DNA of 64,000 nt, taken from assembly GCF_004799405.1 (NCBI RefSeq), contig NZ_SSMW01000121.1:1-64000 (forward strand), read 5' to 3'. Shown here one piece after another: positions 51,095 to 59,555 of the stretch. Positions within the stretch are counted from its first letter, which is position 1. Every line of letters begins with the position of its first letter. The position numbers and the translations under genes are program-made. Source of the DNA: Bradyrhizobium sp. GTDB lineage: Bacteria > Pseudomonadota > Alphaproteobacteria > Rhizobiales > Xanthobacteraceae. The notes under the pieces are model-generated. The model did no database searches, was not told where the DNA came from, and worked only from the letters and a program-made list of their open reading frames with translations.

Positions 51095-54000
51095 ATGGAC
51101 GAAAGCATCTCGTCGCCATTTATCCGATACCCGATTGCAACCTCACTGCTGATGGCGGGCATTCTGTTTGTCGGCCTGGTCGCCTATCCGCTGCTTCCCG
51201 TCGCGCCGCTGCCCCAGGTCGACTTTCCGACCATCCAGGTTTCCGCGTCGCTGCCCGGCGGCAGCCCCGAGACCATGGCATCGTCGGTGGCGCAGCCGCT
51301 GGAACGGCAACTGGCGCAAATCCCCGGTATCGCCCAGATGACGTCGACGAGTTCGCTAGGCTCCACCGCCGTCACGATCCAGTTCGATCTGAACCGGAGC
51401 ATCGATGGCGCGGCCAATGACATCCAGGCGGCCATCAATGCCGCGAGCGGCCAGTTGCCGAAGAATCTTCCTTCGCCGCCGACCTACCGCAAGGTCAACC
51501 CAGCCGACTCGCCGATCCTGCTGTTGTCGGCGACATCCGACACGTTGCCGTTGACCGAAGTCAGCGACGGCACCGACGCCCAGCTTGCGCAGCAGATCAG
51601 CCAGATCGCCGGCGTGGCCCAGGTATTCATCGGCGGCCAGCAAAAGCCGGCGATTCGCGTTCAGATCGATCCGGCGAAACTGGTCGCCAAGGGCCTGTCG
51701 CTGGAAGACATCCGCAACCAGATCGCGATTACGACGGTCGACAGCCCGAAAGGCAATATCGACGGCGACAAGCGCGCGTATACAATCTATGCCAACGACC
51801 AGATGCTGGACCCGAAGGGCTGGAACGATGTCATCATCGCCTATCGCAATGGCGGCCCGCTCAGGATCCGCGACATCGGCCAGGCCGTGTCAGGTCCTGA
51901 AGACGTAAAGCAGGCGGCCTGGGCCGACGGCAAGCGCGGTGTGTTTCTCGTTATCTTCAAGCAGCCCGGCGCCAACGTCATCGACACCGTCGACCGCATC
52001 AAGGCGCAATTGCCGAGGCTGATTGCCGCCATTCCGCCCGCCATCAAGATCAAGATTATCAGCGATCGCACCCTGACAATTCGCGCCGCCGTCGAAGACG
52101 TGCAGTTTACGCTGTTGATCACCATCGCGCTGGTGGTGATGGTGATCTTCATCTTCCTGCGAAGCGTATGGGCGACGATCATCCCGAGCGTCACGGTGCC
52201 GCTGGCGCTGCTTGGCGCGTGTTCCCTGATGTGGGCATTCGGCTATACGCTCGACAATCTGTCGCTGATGGCGCTGACGATCGCGGTCGGCTTCGTCGTC
52301 GACGACGCCATCGTGATGCTGGAAAACATCACGCGCTATATCGAGGAAGGCGACAAACCGCTGGCGGCGGCGTTCAAGGGCGCCAGCGAAATCGGGTTCA
52401 CGATCGTGTCGATCAGTGTTTCGCTGGTCGCGGTGCTGATTCCGCTGCTGCTGATGGGCGGCATCATCGGCCGCCTGTTCCGCGAATTCGCGGTGACGCT
52501 GGCGATGGCCATTTTCGTATCGCTGGTGGTGTCCCTGACGCTGACGCCGATGATGGCCTCACGCTTCCTTCGCGCGCACAAGGACATGAAACACGGCCGA
52601 TTCTATCAATGGAGCGAGCGTGCGTTCGACGCCATGCTCCGTTCCTATGAGCGCGGTCTGGACCTAGCTTTGCGCTGGAGCCTGACGACACTCGCGATTT
52701 TCTTCGCGACGCTGGCATTGTCGGTTTATCTGTTCGTTATCATTCCCAAGGGTTTCTTTCCGCAGCAGGACAACGGCTTTCTCACCGCAACCTCCGAGAC
52801 AGGTCAGGACATTTCCTTTGCGGACATGAAACGCCACCAGGAGGAACTCGGCAACATCGTGCAGAACGATCCCGATGTTGACAGTATCGCCATGTTCATC
52901 GGTGGCGGCGGCAGCGCCCTCAACACGGGCCGCCTGTATATTACGCTGAAACCGCGCGACGAACGCAAATCCGACGCGCAGCAGATCATCGCGCGGCTGC
53001 GTCCGCAGGCCGAAAAGGTCGAGGGTGCGCGCCTGTTCATGCAGGCGTCGCAGGACGTGCGCCTCGGCGGTCGCGCGACACGCACGCAGTTCGAATACAC
53101 GCTGCAGGACGCCAACCTCGACGAGTTGAACGAGTGGGCGCCGAAAATTCTGGCCCGAATGCAGACCCTGCACGAGTTGCGTGACGTTGCTACCGACCAG
53201 CAGACCCGGGGTACCACGCTGACGCTGACGATCGACCGCGACACCGCCTCGCGCTTTGGCATCTACCCGCAGTTGATCGATGACACGCTCTACGACGCGT
53301 TCGGCCAGCGTCAGGTCACCCAGTATTTCACCCAGCTCAATTCCTATCACGTGATCCTGGAAATCCTCCCGGAACTGCAGGGTAATCTCGACACCCTCAA
53401 CAAGCTCTATATCAAGTCACCGACCACGGGCGATCAGGTGCCGCTATCCGAGTTCGTAAAATGGACGACGGTTCCGGTGCGGCCGCTTTCCATCAGCCAT
53501 CAGGGTCAGTTCCCGGCGATTACGATCAGCTTCAATCTCGCGCAGGGCGTGGCGCTCGGGCAGGCAACCGAGGCGATCCAGAGATCGGTGATCGATCTGG
53601 ATGCACCGGCCACGCTCAACTCCAGCTTCCAGGGCACCGCACAGGCGTTCCAGCAGTCGCTCGGCACCGTTCCGTTGCTGATCATGGCCGCCCTGGTCGT
53701 GGTGTATTTGATCCTCGGCATTCTCTATGAAAGCTACATTCATCCGCTCACCATTCTCTCCACGCTGCCTTCGGCCGGCGTCGGCGCGCTCGCGATCCTG
53801 ATGGCGTTCGGATTCGACTTCAGCCTGATCGCCTTGATCGGCATCATTTTGTTGATCGGCATCGTCAAGAAGAATGGTATCATGATGGTCGACTTTGCGA
53901 TCGCGGCCGAGCGCGACGAGCATATGTCGCCGAAACAATCGATTCGCAAGGCGGCGCTGCTGCGGTTTCGCCCGATCATGATGACGACCATGGCGGCGAT

Positions 54001-54241
54001 GCTCGGCGGCGTGCCGCTGATGCTGGGCACCGGCACCGGTTCGGAAATCCGCCAGCCGCTCGGCTATGCGATGGTGGGGGGCCTGATCGTCAGCCAGGCG
54101 CTGACGCTGTTCACGACGCCGGTCGTGTACCTCTATCTCGACAACCTTTCCAATGCGTTGTCGCGCTGGGCGCGGTCCGACAAGGCCGATCACTCCCGGC
54201 TGGACATTCCATATGATGAGCAAAAGCACGCTGCGGAATAG
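51095..54241 (+). CDS. RND efflux transporter inner-membrane permease (MdtB/MdtC-like)
   Basis: A 1048-residue RND pump subunit with 12 predicted helices and two large periplasmic loops, the full family length. Typical parts are the N-terminal FIRYPIATSLLMAGILFVGL, LPGGSPETMASSVAQPLERQ, the helix-4 pair of aspartates in AVGFVVDDAIVMLEN that relay protons, and the C-terminal GIVKKNGIMMVDFAI. The sequence is nearest to the MdtBC type. AGGGGTGA lies before ATG 51095. No membrane-fusion or outer-membrane partner is on either side, so it must borrow them from elsewhere. Confidence 0.95.
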   Translation: MDESISSPFIRYPIATSLLMAGILFVGLVAYPLLPVAPLPQVDFPTIQVSASLPGGSPETMASSVAQPLERQLAQIPGIAQMTSTSSLGSTAVTIQFDLNRSIDGAANDIQAAINAASGQLPKNLPSPPTYRKVNPADSPILLLSATSDTLPLTEVSDGTDAQLAQQISQIAGVAQVFIGGQQKPAIRVQIDPAKLVAKGLSLEDIRNQIAITTVDSPKGNIDGDKRAYTIYANDQMLDPKGWNDVIIAYRNGGPLRIRDIGQAVSGPEDVKQAAWADGKRGVFLVIFKQPGANVIDTVDRIKAQLPRLIAAIPPAIKIKIISDRTLTIRAAVEDVQFTLLITIALVVMVIFIFLRSVWATIIPSVTVPLALLGACSLMWAFGYTLDNLSLMALTIAVGFVVDDAIVMLENITRYIEEGDKPLAAAFKGASEIGFTIVSISVSLVAVLIPLLLMGGIIGRLFREFAVTLAMAIFVSLVVSLTLTPMMASRFLRAHKDMKHGRFYQWSERAFDAMLRSYERGLDLALRWSLTTLAIFFATLALSVYLFVIIPKGFFPQQDNGFLTATSETGQDISFADMKRHQEELGNIVQNDPDVDSIAMFIGGGGSALNTGRLYITLKPRDERKSDAQQIIARLRPQAEKVEGARLFMQASQDVRLGGRATRTQFEYTLQDANLDELNEWAPKILARMQTLHELRDVATDQQTRGTTLTLTIDRDTASRFGIYPQLIDDTLYDAFGQRQVTQYFTQLNSYHVILEILPELQGNLDTLNKLYIKSPTTGDQVPLSEFVKWTTVPVRPLSISHQGQFPAITISFNLAQGVALGQATEAIQRSVIDLDAPATLNSSFQGTAQAFQQSLGTVPLLIMAALVVVYLILGILYESYIHPLTILSTLPSAGVGALAILMAFGFDFSLIALIGIILLIGIVKKNGIMMVDFAIAAERDEHMSPKQSIRKAALLRFRPIMMTTMAAMLGGVPLMLGTGTGSEIRQPLGYAMVGGLIVSQALTLFTTPVVYLYLDNLSNALSRWARSDKADHSRLDIPYDEQKHAAE

Positions 54242-54328
54242 CCCGCCGTTTGCATTCCGGCGAGGGCTGGTCTTAATCTGCCTCCGAGCAAGCCGCGATC
54301 CTTTGCGCGGTTATGGAATGGAGCGCCG

Positions 54329-55315
54329 GTGGTGGCAGTTTCGATGCGTATCGGTACCCGCAAGAGCACGATGGCGATTGCCCAGACCGAGGACATTGCG
54401 CGGCGCCTGTCGGTCGTTGCATCGGACCTTGAGGTCGAGATCGTCAGGTTCGAAACCGTGGGGGATACCGACCAGACCGGCAAGCTGCTGATGCATGGCG
54501 GCAAGGGCGGCGCTTTCGTCGCTGAAATTCGCGCCGCGGTCAGGTCAGGCGAACTGCACGCCGCGATGCATTCGCTCAAGGACATGCCCGGCAATGAAGA
54601 CACGCCGGGCCTTGTGATCGGCGCGACGCTGGTGCGCGCCCCGCCGGCCGATGCGCTGGTACTGCGCGCTGGAGTTTCAATCGAGGATATCGGGCGCTCG
54701 GGGGGCAAGGGCTTCAAGATCGGCACCAATGCCGTGCGGCGTGCAGCCTACCTGCGGCGGCTGTTTCCGGAAGTGGAGGTTATTCACTTTCGTGGCGCCG
54801 CCGACACCAGGGTTCGGAAGCTCGATTCCGGCGAGAGGCAGCGCTTGCCCGGCGGCGGCGAGGCCGGTCCGGCCGATGGATTGATCATGGCGCGCTCCGG
54901 GTTGGAACGCATCGGCCTCGCCCATCGCATCGCTTATGATTTTTCAACCCGGGAGATGCTGCCGGCGGCAGGGCAGGGCATCGTCGCGGTGGAATGCGCC
55001 GCCGGCGATTGGCAGACGCGAAGCTATCTTTCCCTGATAGACGACCCCGCCGCGCATGCAAGCTGCGACGCCGAGCGCGAGGTATTATGGGTGCTCAACG
55101 GCCACTGCAATTCGCCGATTGCAGCCTATTCCACCATCGACGGCCCGCAAATGACGCTGACCGCGTCGTTGCTGGATGAGACCGGGCAGCAGTTCATCGA
55201 AGTGACGCACAGCGGTCCGGCCGAACGCCCGAGGGAGTTGGGTCGTGCGGTCGGGCTTGAACTGCTGGACAAGGGTGCCGCCGAAATCATCGCGCGTACG
55301 CGACTCGAGCCTTGA
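54329..55315 (+). CDS. Divergent hydroxymethylbilane synthase (porphobilinogen deaminase) homologue
   Basis: A 328-residue HemC-family protein, GTG start with GGAG upstream. The N-terminal RIGTRKSTMAIAQT, the catalytic aspartate in MHSLKDMPG (Asp85), GTNAVRRAAYLRRLFP, RGAADTRVRKLDSGE and the dipyrromethane-binding cysteine (Cys260, in NGHCNSPIA) are recognisable. It departs from housekeeping HemC in several places: the cofactor loop usually reads GGCQVPIG, and there is an insert of about ten residues (RQRLPGGGEAG) before the MARSGLERIGL segment. The key residues suggest it may still be active, perhaps as a second paralogue. It lies alone after the RND gene. Confidence 0.85.
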   Translation: MVAVSMRIGTRKSTMAIAQTEDIARRLSVVASDLEVEIVRFETVGDTDQTGKLLMHGGKGGAFVAEIRAAVRSGELHAAMHSLKDMPGNEDTPGLVIGATLVRAPPADALVLRAGVSIEDIGRSGGKGFKIGTNAVRRAAYLRRLFPEVEVIHFRGAADTRVRKLDSGERQRLPGGGEAGPADGLIMARSGLERIGLAHRIAYDFSTREMLPAAGQGIVAVECAAGDWQTRSYLSLIDDPAAHASCDAEREVLWVLNGHCNSPIAAYSTIDGPQMTLTASLLDETGQQFIEVTHSGPAERPRELGRAVGLELLDKGAAEIIARTRLEP

Positions 55316-55344
55316 AGTCAGCGCACTCTAAGTCAGCGCACCCT
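55315..55344. repeat. Two tandem 15-base units at the end of the hemC-like gene
   Basis: AAGTCAGCGCAC occurs at 55315-55326 and again at 55330-55341, as part of a 15-base unit repeated twice with one mismatch. The first copy begins at the last base of the stop codon. It looks like a small local duplication. Confidence 0.6.
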
Positions 55345-55466
55345 GAGTGTGGCGAACCGGGTTCTCTTCATGGGCGGCGGCCGGATCGTCGAGACCGCTG
55401 AGACGGCGAGGTGCCCCCGGTCGAAGCGCGCCAGGACCTTTCCGGCGCCGACACTCCAAGATGCGG

Positions 55467-55880
55467 CTAGCAGGCGCGGGTTCGCGCAATTGCGCCGGCA
55501 ATGATTTGCAGCGTGACGCCGAGCAGCCAAAAGGCTCCAATCACCATCGTCCAGAGCAAGGCAGGATCGCCGTCGACGACGATGATAAAGACCGAAATGA
55601 AAGCGGCGATCGTGGCAAGGAACGTCCCGATCGCGCTGAAAAGTTCGGCGGGATCCGTCCTTCCGGCGAGGGCGGCGTGCGGAGGAATATCGATCCCGAG
55701 GTAAAACCCGACGGCGCCATAGATCGTCATGGCGAAGATCGCGGCGAGCGAGGTTAATATTTCAATGCCGGTTCGGCCCAAGTGCGCCGCAACAAACAGC
55801 CCGCAAGACGCGCCGGCCATGGCAAGGCCAACCCGCTCCAGGATATGAGCAAATCGGCTAGTGCGGGAACGAATGCCCAT
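55467..55880 (-). CDS. Hypothetical four-helix membrane protein
   Basis: A 137-residue integral membrane protein with four hydrophobic helices at about 15-32, 38-62, 82-101 and 107-130. The first part has a Gly/Ala-rich helix (GLAMAGASCGLFVAAHLG); the loop between helices 2 and 3 has DIPPHAALAGRTDPAELFSA. I recognise no named family. It is transcribed towards the HemC-like gene and is divergent from the alpha/beta hydrolase gene 111 bases away. Confidence 0.75.
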   Translation of the reverse strand: MGIRSRTSRFAHILERVGLAMAGASCGLFVAAHLGRTGIEILTSLAAIFAMTIYGAVGFYLGIDIPPHAALAGRTDPAELFSAIGTFLATIAAFISVFIIVVDGDPALLWTMVIGAFWLLGVTLQIIAGAIARTRAC

Positions 55881-55991
55881 GGTTCAGTGTTTTCGTCTAG
55901 TGTTTTCCAACGGGCCGGCGATTGTCAGGGCTGGTTCGTTAACCGCTGCCAAGCCGGGAGGTTCCTCGCAGGCATTTTTTCAGGTGACAGA

Positions 55992-56843
55992 ATGAAGCGC
56001 GGATGGCTCATAGCGGTATGCGTTTTGGTGGTTGTTGCCATCGGCGGCTATTTCGCGTTCAGCAAATTCGCCATCAGGCACGAGACGCTCAACCTGGTGG
56101 ATACCGCCCGCAACCGTCCCGTTGACGTCGATATTGCAGTGCGGTGGGACAACGAGTTGAAGGCCGATGCGGGATATATAACCATGCCTGTGGCGATTAT
56201 CAGCCACGGCAACACCGTCAAGTACACAGAATATTCCTTTCTCGCAAACGTGCTGGCGGCGCGGGGTTATTTCGTCGCCAGCATCCAGCACGATCTGCCG
56301 ACCGATGCGCCGCTGATGACCGTGAAAGGATCGCCCTATGTCGGCCGGCTTCCGGTCTATCAGCGCGGCGAGCAGAACATCCTGTTCGCGATCGATCAGT
56401 TGAAGAAGATCCAGCCCCACGCCGACTATGACCATCTGACGTTGGTCGGCCATTCCAACGGCGGCGATATCTCGATGTTCTTTGCCAAGGAACATCCTGA
56501 CATGGTGCAGCGGGTCGTCACCCTCGACAATCTGAGGGTGCCGTTCGTGATGCATGGGCCCAAGATCCTGTCGTTCCGTTCCAATGACTGGAAGCCCGAT
56601 CCCGGCGTGGTCCCCGACAAGGCCGCATCGAAGGCGGCCGGTATCGAAGTGGTCCAGACCGACGCGCAGCACGTCCAGATGAGCGACCGCGGCCCCGACA
56701 GCGTCAAGGAGAAAATCCAGGCGACCCTCGATAAATTCCTGGGGCAGAATAACGCCAGTGAGTTGCGTCCCTCCGACGCCCCGCCGGTGGTGTTGGACCC
56801 GAGCAGCGGCTACGGCAGCCACAGCGATCCCAACATCGATTAA
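55992..56843 (+). CDS. Membrane-anchored or secreted alpha/beta hydrolase
   Basis: A 283-residue protein with an N-terminal signal or anchor (residues 4-22, very hydrophobic, after MKRG). The alpha/beta-hydrolase core follows: oxyanion region SHGNTVKYTEYSFLANVLAARG, partly HGNT, and the nucleophile elbow LVGHSNGGDIS with the catalytic Ser. His is expected near QHVQMSDRGPD. ATG 55992 has AGGTGA just before it and gives a proper signal; the frame upstream (from 55782) overlaps the divergent gene and is rejected. Substrate unknown; a small ester or lipid is likely. Confidence 0.85.
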   Translation: MKRGWLIAVCVLVVVAIGGYFAFSKFAIRHETLNLVDTARNRPVDVDIAVRWDNELKADAGYITMPVAIISHGNTVKYTEYSFLANVLAARGYFVASIQHDLPTDAPLMTVKGSPYVGRLPVYQRGEQNILFAIDQLKKIQPHADYDHLTLVGHSNGGDISMFFAKEHPDMVQRVVTLDNLRVPFVMHGPKILSFRSNDWKPDPGVVPDKAASKAAGIEVVQTDAQHVQMSDRGPDSVKEKIQATLDKFLGQNNASELRPSDAPPVVLDPSSGYGSHSDPNID

Positions 56844-56935
56844 TCGTGGGCGCTTGCTGCCGGCGAGTGCAGCAATCTGAATTGGCGCGCCATAGAAATC
56901 CTTATAGTCTGTTTTTTCGAGATGCAGGAGTTCTG

Positions 56936-57115
56936 ATGGACGAACCCGATCAAGGCGGCAACCGGCACACCGCACTTGCGGGGCTTGCCATCGCGGTCGT
57001 CCTGCTGGTCGTCGGAGTATGGCTGGCCCATGAACTGACCGCGGCGAGCAAAATGCAGGATTGCCTGATGTCGGGACGGACCAACTGCAACACCATCGAA
57101 ACGCCGGCGCAGTGA
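56936..57115 (+). CDS. Small single-span membrane protein
   Basis: A 59-residue protein with one helix (about 13-32, TALAGLAIAVVLLVVGVWLA) and a short periplasmic tail with two cysteines (in MQDCLMSGRTNCNT) that could form a disulfide. AGGAG precedes ATG 56936 at ideal spacing. No family recognised, but similar small proteins with a CxxxGRxNC-like tail are frequent in Bradyrhizobium, as far as I recall. It lies 52 bases before the GST gene on the same strand. Confidence 0.7.
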   Translation: MDEPDQGGNRHTALAGLAIAVVLLVVGVWLAHELTAASKMQDCLMSGRTNCNTIETPAQ

Positions 57116-57167
57116 AGGGTCGTCCGATCGGCATTCGCGGCGCGGGTCACGGCAAGGGGGACTTCCG

Positions 57168-57827
57168 ATGAGTATAACGGTTTATGGATTTTGGCGGTCG
57201 ATCGCATCATTCCGCGTAAGGGTAGCGCTCAGGCTCAAGGGATTGCCATTCGAGGAAATCCCCATCGACATTCTCTCCGGCGAACAATTCGAGCCTGGCT
57301 ACAAGGCCGTCAATGCCGAACGCGTGGTGCCGACGTTCATTCATGATGGCCATTCGATCTTTCAGTCGCTGGCGATCATCGAATATCTCGACGACATCCA
57401 GCCCACGCCGAAGCTGATACCCGGCGACATCAAAGAGCGGGCCTATGCGCGCTCGCTGGCGCTGACGACGATCGCCGACGTGCATCCGCTGACGGTACCG
57501 CGCGTCCGCAATCATCTCGCCACGACCTTCGGCGCCGATGCCGGGGCGATCGAGGAGTGGGGCAAGCACTGGACTGTCGAAGGGCTCGCGACCTACGAGC
57601 GGTTGCTCGCGCAGCGCGCTCCGGCGCCATTCGCTCTCGGCGCCGAGCCGGGCCTTGCGGACATCTGCATCGCCGGCCAGGTGGTGGGCGCGCATTACCT
57701 CAAGCTTGAACTCGGCGCCTATCCCGTGGTTTCGCGTCTGGCCGAGCGTTGCTTCGCAATGCCGGCTTTCGCGACCTCGCATCCGTTCGAGCAGCCGGAA
57801 TACAAGACAGCGAACCGGTTGGTTTGA
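57168..57827 (+). CDS. Glutathione S-transferase family protein, maleylacetoacetate isomerase (zeta) type
   Basis: A 219-residue GST with the N-terminal thioredoxin fold and all-helical C-terminal domain. YGFWRSIASFRVRVALRLKG matches the zeta-class start, but the active-site motif usually reads SSC or SSA; here Ser11 is kept while Ile12 and Ala13 follow. The glutathione-binding VPTFIHDGHSIFQSLAIIEYL region is intact. Maleylacetoacetate isomerases act in tyrosine and homogentisate breakdown; no such genes are nearby, so the role may differ. AAGGGGGA precedes ATG 57168. Confidence 0.85.
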   Translation: MSITVYGFWRSIASFRVRVALRLKGLPFEEIPIDILSGEQFEPGYKAVNAERVVPTFIHDGHSIFQSLAIIEYLDDIQPTPKLIPGDIKERAYARSLALTTIADVHPLTVPRVRNHLATTFGADAGAIEEWGKHWTVEGLATYERLLAQRAPAPFALGAEPGLADICIAGQVVGAHYLKLELGAYPVVSRLAERCFAMPAFATSHPFEQPEYKTANRLV

Positions 57828-57835
57828 GTCTTTCA

Positions 57836-57880
57836 GCGTCGTCCCTGCACTCTCAATGTCGTCCCTGCGTTCGCAGGACA
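57836..57880. repeat. Partial palindromic intergenic repeat of the GTCGTCCCTGCG type
   Basis: Two copies of GTCGTCCCTGC (57838-57848, 57858-57868), the second in the palindrome CCTGCGTTCGCAGG (57863-57876). Repeats of this style are scattered between genes in Bradyrhizobium and Rhodopseudomonas, from memory. Here it lies between convergent genes, where it could also act as a weak terminator. Confidence 0.6.
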
Positions 57881-57882
57881 AA

Positions 57883-58980
57883 TTACGGCTGCACGGCCTG
57901 GGTGCCGTCGTAGCCATTGGCCCGGTACACCACGGCAGAAATAATCCAGCTCGCGATAAAAATGCCGACAACGGCGAAGCCGAAATTCGCAAGGTTGTCG
58001 TTGAGGCCGGCAATCAAGCCCCAGAACCCGCCTGCGAGCCCAAGCTTGCCGGCGATCAGGCCGAGAACTTCCACGCCGCCAATGAACAGAGCTACCGCAA
58101 CCGACGCGGCTGTGATCGTGAGGTTGTACCAGAGCTTTCGGACCGGATTCACGAAGGCCCAGCCGTAAGCCCCGGTCATCAACGCGCTGTCGGTGGTGTC
58201 CATCAGCGACATGCCGGCGGTGAACAGGGCAGGGAAGACCAGGATGCTCCAGAATGAAATGCCCTGCGCGGCCTGGGTGGCCGAGATGCCGAGCAAGCCG
58301 ATCTCTGTCGCGGTATCGAAGCCGAGGCCGAAAAGAAAACCGATCGGGTACATGTGCCAGGATCGCGATACCGCGCGAAACACGGAACGGAAGATTTGCG
58401 CCAGCAGGCCTCGCCCGGCCAAAAGTACATCGAGGTCTTCATCGACGATCCGCTCGCCGCGGCGGGCGCGAACGAAAACCGACCATATGCTTCTCAGGAT
58501 GAAGAGATTGGCGATGCCGATGACCAGCAAAAACACCGCGGATGAAGCCGTTCCGATCGCGCCGCCGACCACATGAAATGCTTCAAGCCTGCTCTGCATG
58601 GCCACCGTCGCAACGGCGATGGCAATGGAGGCGAGAACGACGATGGTGGAATGTCCGAGCGAAAAGAAGAAGCCTGCCGAGTAGGGTGACTTTCCGTCCT
58701 GAATGAGCTTGCGAACGACGTTGTCGATGGCCGCGATATGGTCGGCATCGAAGGCGTGCCGAAGCCCGAACATGTAGGCCAGCAGGGCCGTCCCGAGTAA
58801 CGCCGGCGCGTCCGCAAAAGCAATCAATGCCCAAACCCAGGCCGCGATGTTCGCCGCCACCAGCAAGCCATAGGTTATCGCAACCTTGGTCGCGATACGG
58901 GATGGCCGATCGTCGAATGGATTTGGCAGCACGCGTATAGCCTTTTCAATCCCGTTGGCAGCGCCGGCGTTTCTTTCCAT
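57883..58980 (-). CDS. Nickel/cobalt transporter (NiCoT family, HoxN/NixA type)
   Basis: A 365-residue membrane protein with about eight helices. The signature HAFDADHIAAIDN (His75-x4-Asp80-His81) in the second helix is diagnostic of NiCoT permeases, with further family motifs in FSLGHSTIVV and GLGFDTATEIGLLG. It imports Ni2+ and/or Co2+. Cobalt is of interest here because the window contains a B12-dependent mutase, but the genes are 40 kb apart and no cobalamin riboswitch is seen upstream, so any link is speculative. Confidence 0.95.
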   Translation of the reverse strand: MERNAGAANGIEKAIRVLPNPFDDRPSRIATKVAITYGLLVAANIAAWVWALIAFADAPALLGTALLAYMFGLRHAFDADHIAAIDNVVRKLIQDGKSPYSAGFFFSLGHSTIVVLASIAIAVATVAMQSRLEAFHVVGGAIGTASSAVFLLVIGIANLFILRSIWSVFVRARRGERIVDEDLDVLLAGRGLLAQIFRSVFRAVSRSWHMYPIGFLFGLGFDTATEIGLLGISATQAAQGISFWSILVFPALFTAGMSLMDTTDSALMTGAYGWAFVNPVRKLWYNLTITAASVAVALFIGGVEVLGLIAGKLGLAGGFWGLIAGLNDNLANFGFAVVGIFIASWIISAVVYRANGYDGTQAVQP

Positions 58981-59063
58981 CGGCCGGGATTGTTACTACG
59001 CTGCCGTAACGCACAGGGATGACCATCAATCCCGTCCACAAGATGTGATTTTAGGCCTGCCCG

Positions 59064-59550
59064 ATGAAAAAATATATCGCTTTTGCCCTCCTTGTCCTGG
59101 TGGCATCCCCGGCGCTGGCCGAGACGCCCGACGAATGGATTACGCTCGGCGCCCGGGTCCATGGCGCTTTCGGCGCCTTCATCCCGCTCGGCATCAAGAT
59201 CGGGCTGGACGCCACCGCACGGCTGAAGTCGCAGCCGCGCGAGCTTGCGGTCACCTATTACGACAGCGACAAGTCACCCTGTGCGTGCTTCGCCGATGGC
59301 ATTGCGATTGCCACCTATGCGTCTGTCGGCCAGCGCAGTCTGACCATCGCGCCGGAGAAAGCCCCGGACGGCGCTTTGGCGGTCATCGTCATTCGTCCAC
59401 GCACGGGCGGGCGGGCCGGGTTTCAAATACACGATCCCGACGGCCGATTTGGCCAGGCTCGGGCCCATGAACAAGGATCTCGACCCGCGTGGACGCTGGG
59501 ATGCCGTCATGAAGGAGGACGGGCTGTTCACCGTCGAGCCGGCGCCATAA
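59064..59550 (+). pseudogene. Secreted FmdE-family-like protein, interrupted by a +1 frameshift
   Basis: The gene begins with a signal peptide (LLVLVASPALAE, cleavage near residue 19), then HGAFGAFIPLGIKIGLDATA and SDKSPCACFADGIAIA, which resemble the formylmethanofuran dehydrogenase subunit E-like family. The frame breaks in the G-rich run 59402-59420. After it the expected C-terminus (FKYTIPTADLARLGPMNKDL and onward) continues in the +1 frame and stops at 59548-59550. Read in the first frame the ORF runs on for another kilobase antisense to the next gene, which is spurious. Either a real inactivating insertion or a sequencing error in the G run. Confidence 0.75.
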
Positions 59551-59555
59551 GGAGT

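Noticed and set aside
55315..55344. Attachment site or CRISPR-like repeat
   Set aside because: Only two tandem 15-base units; no integrase, spacers or further copies.
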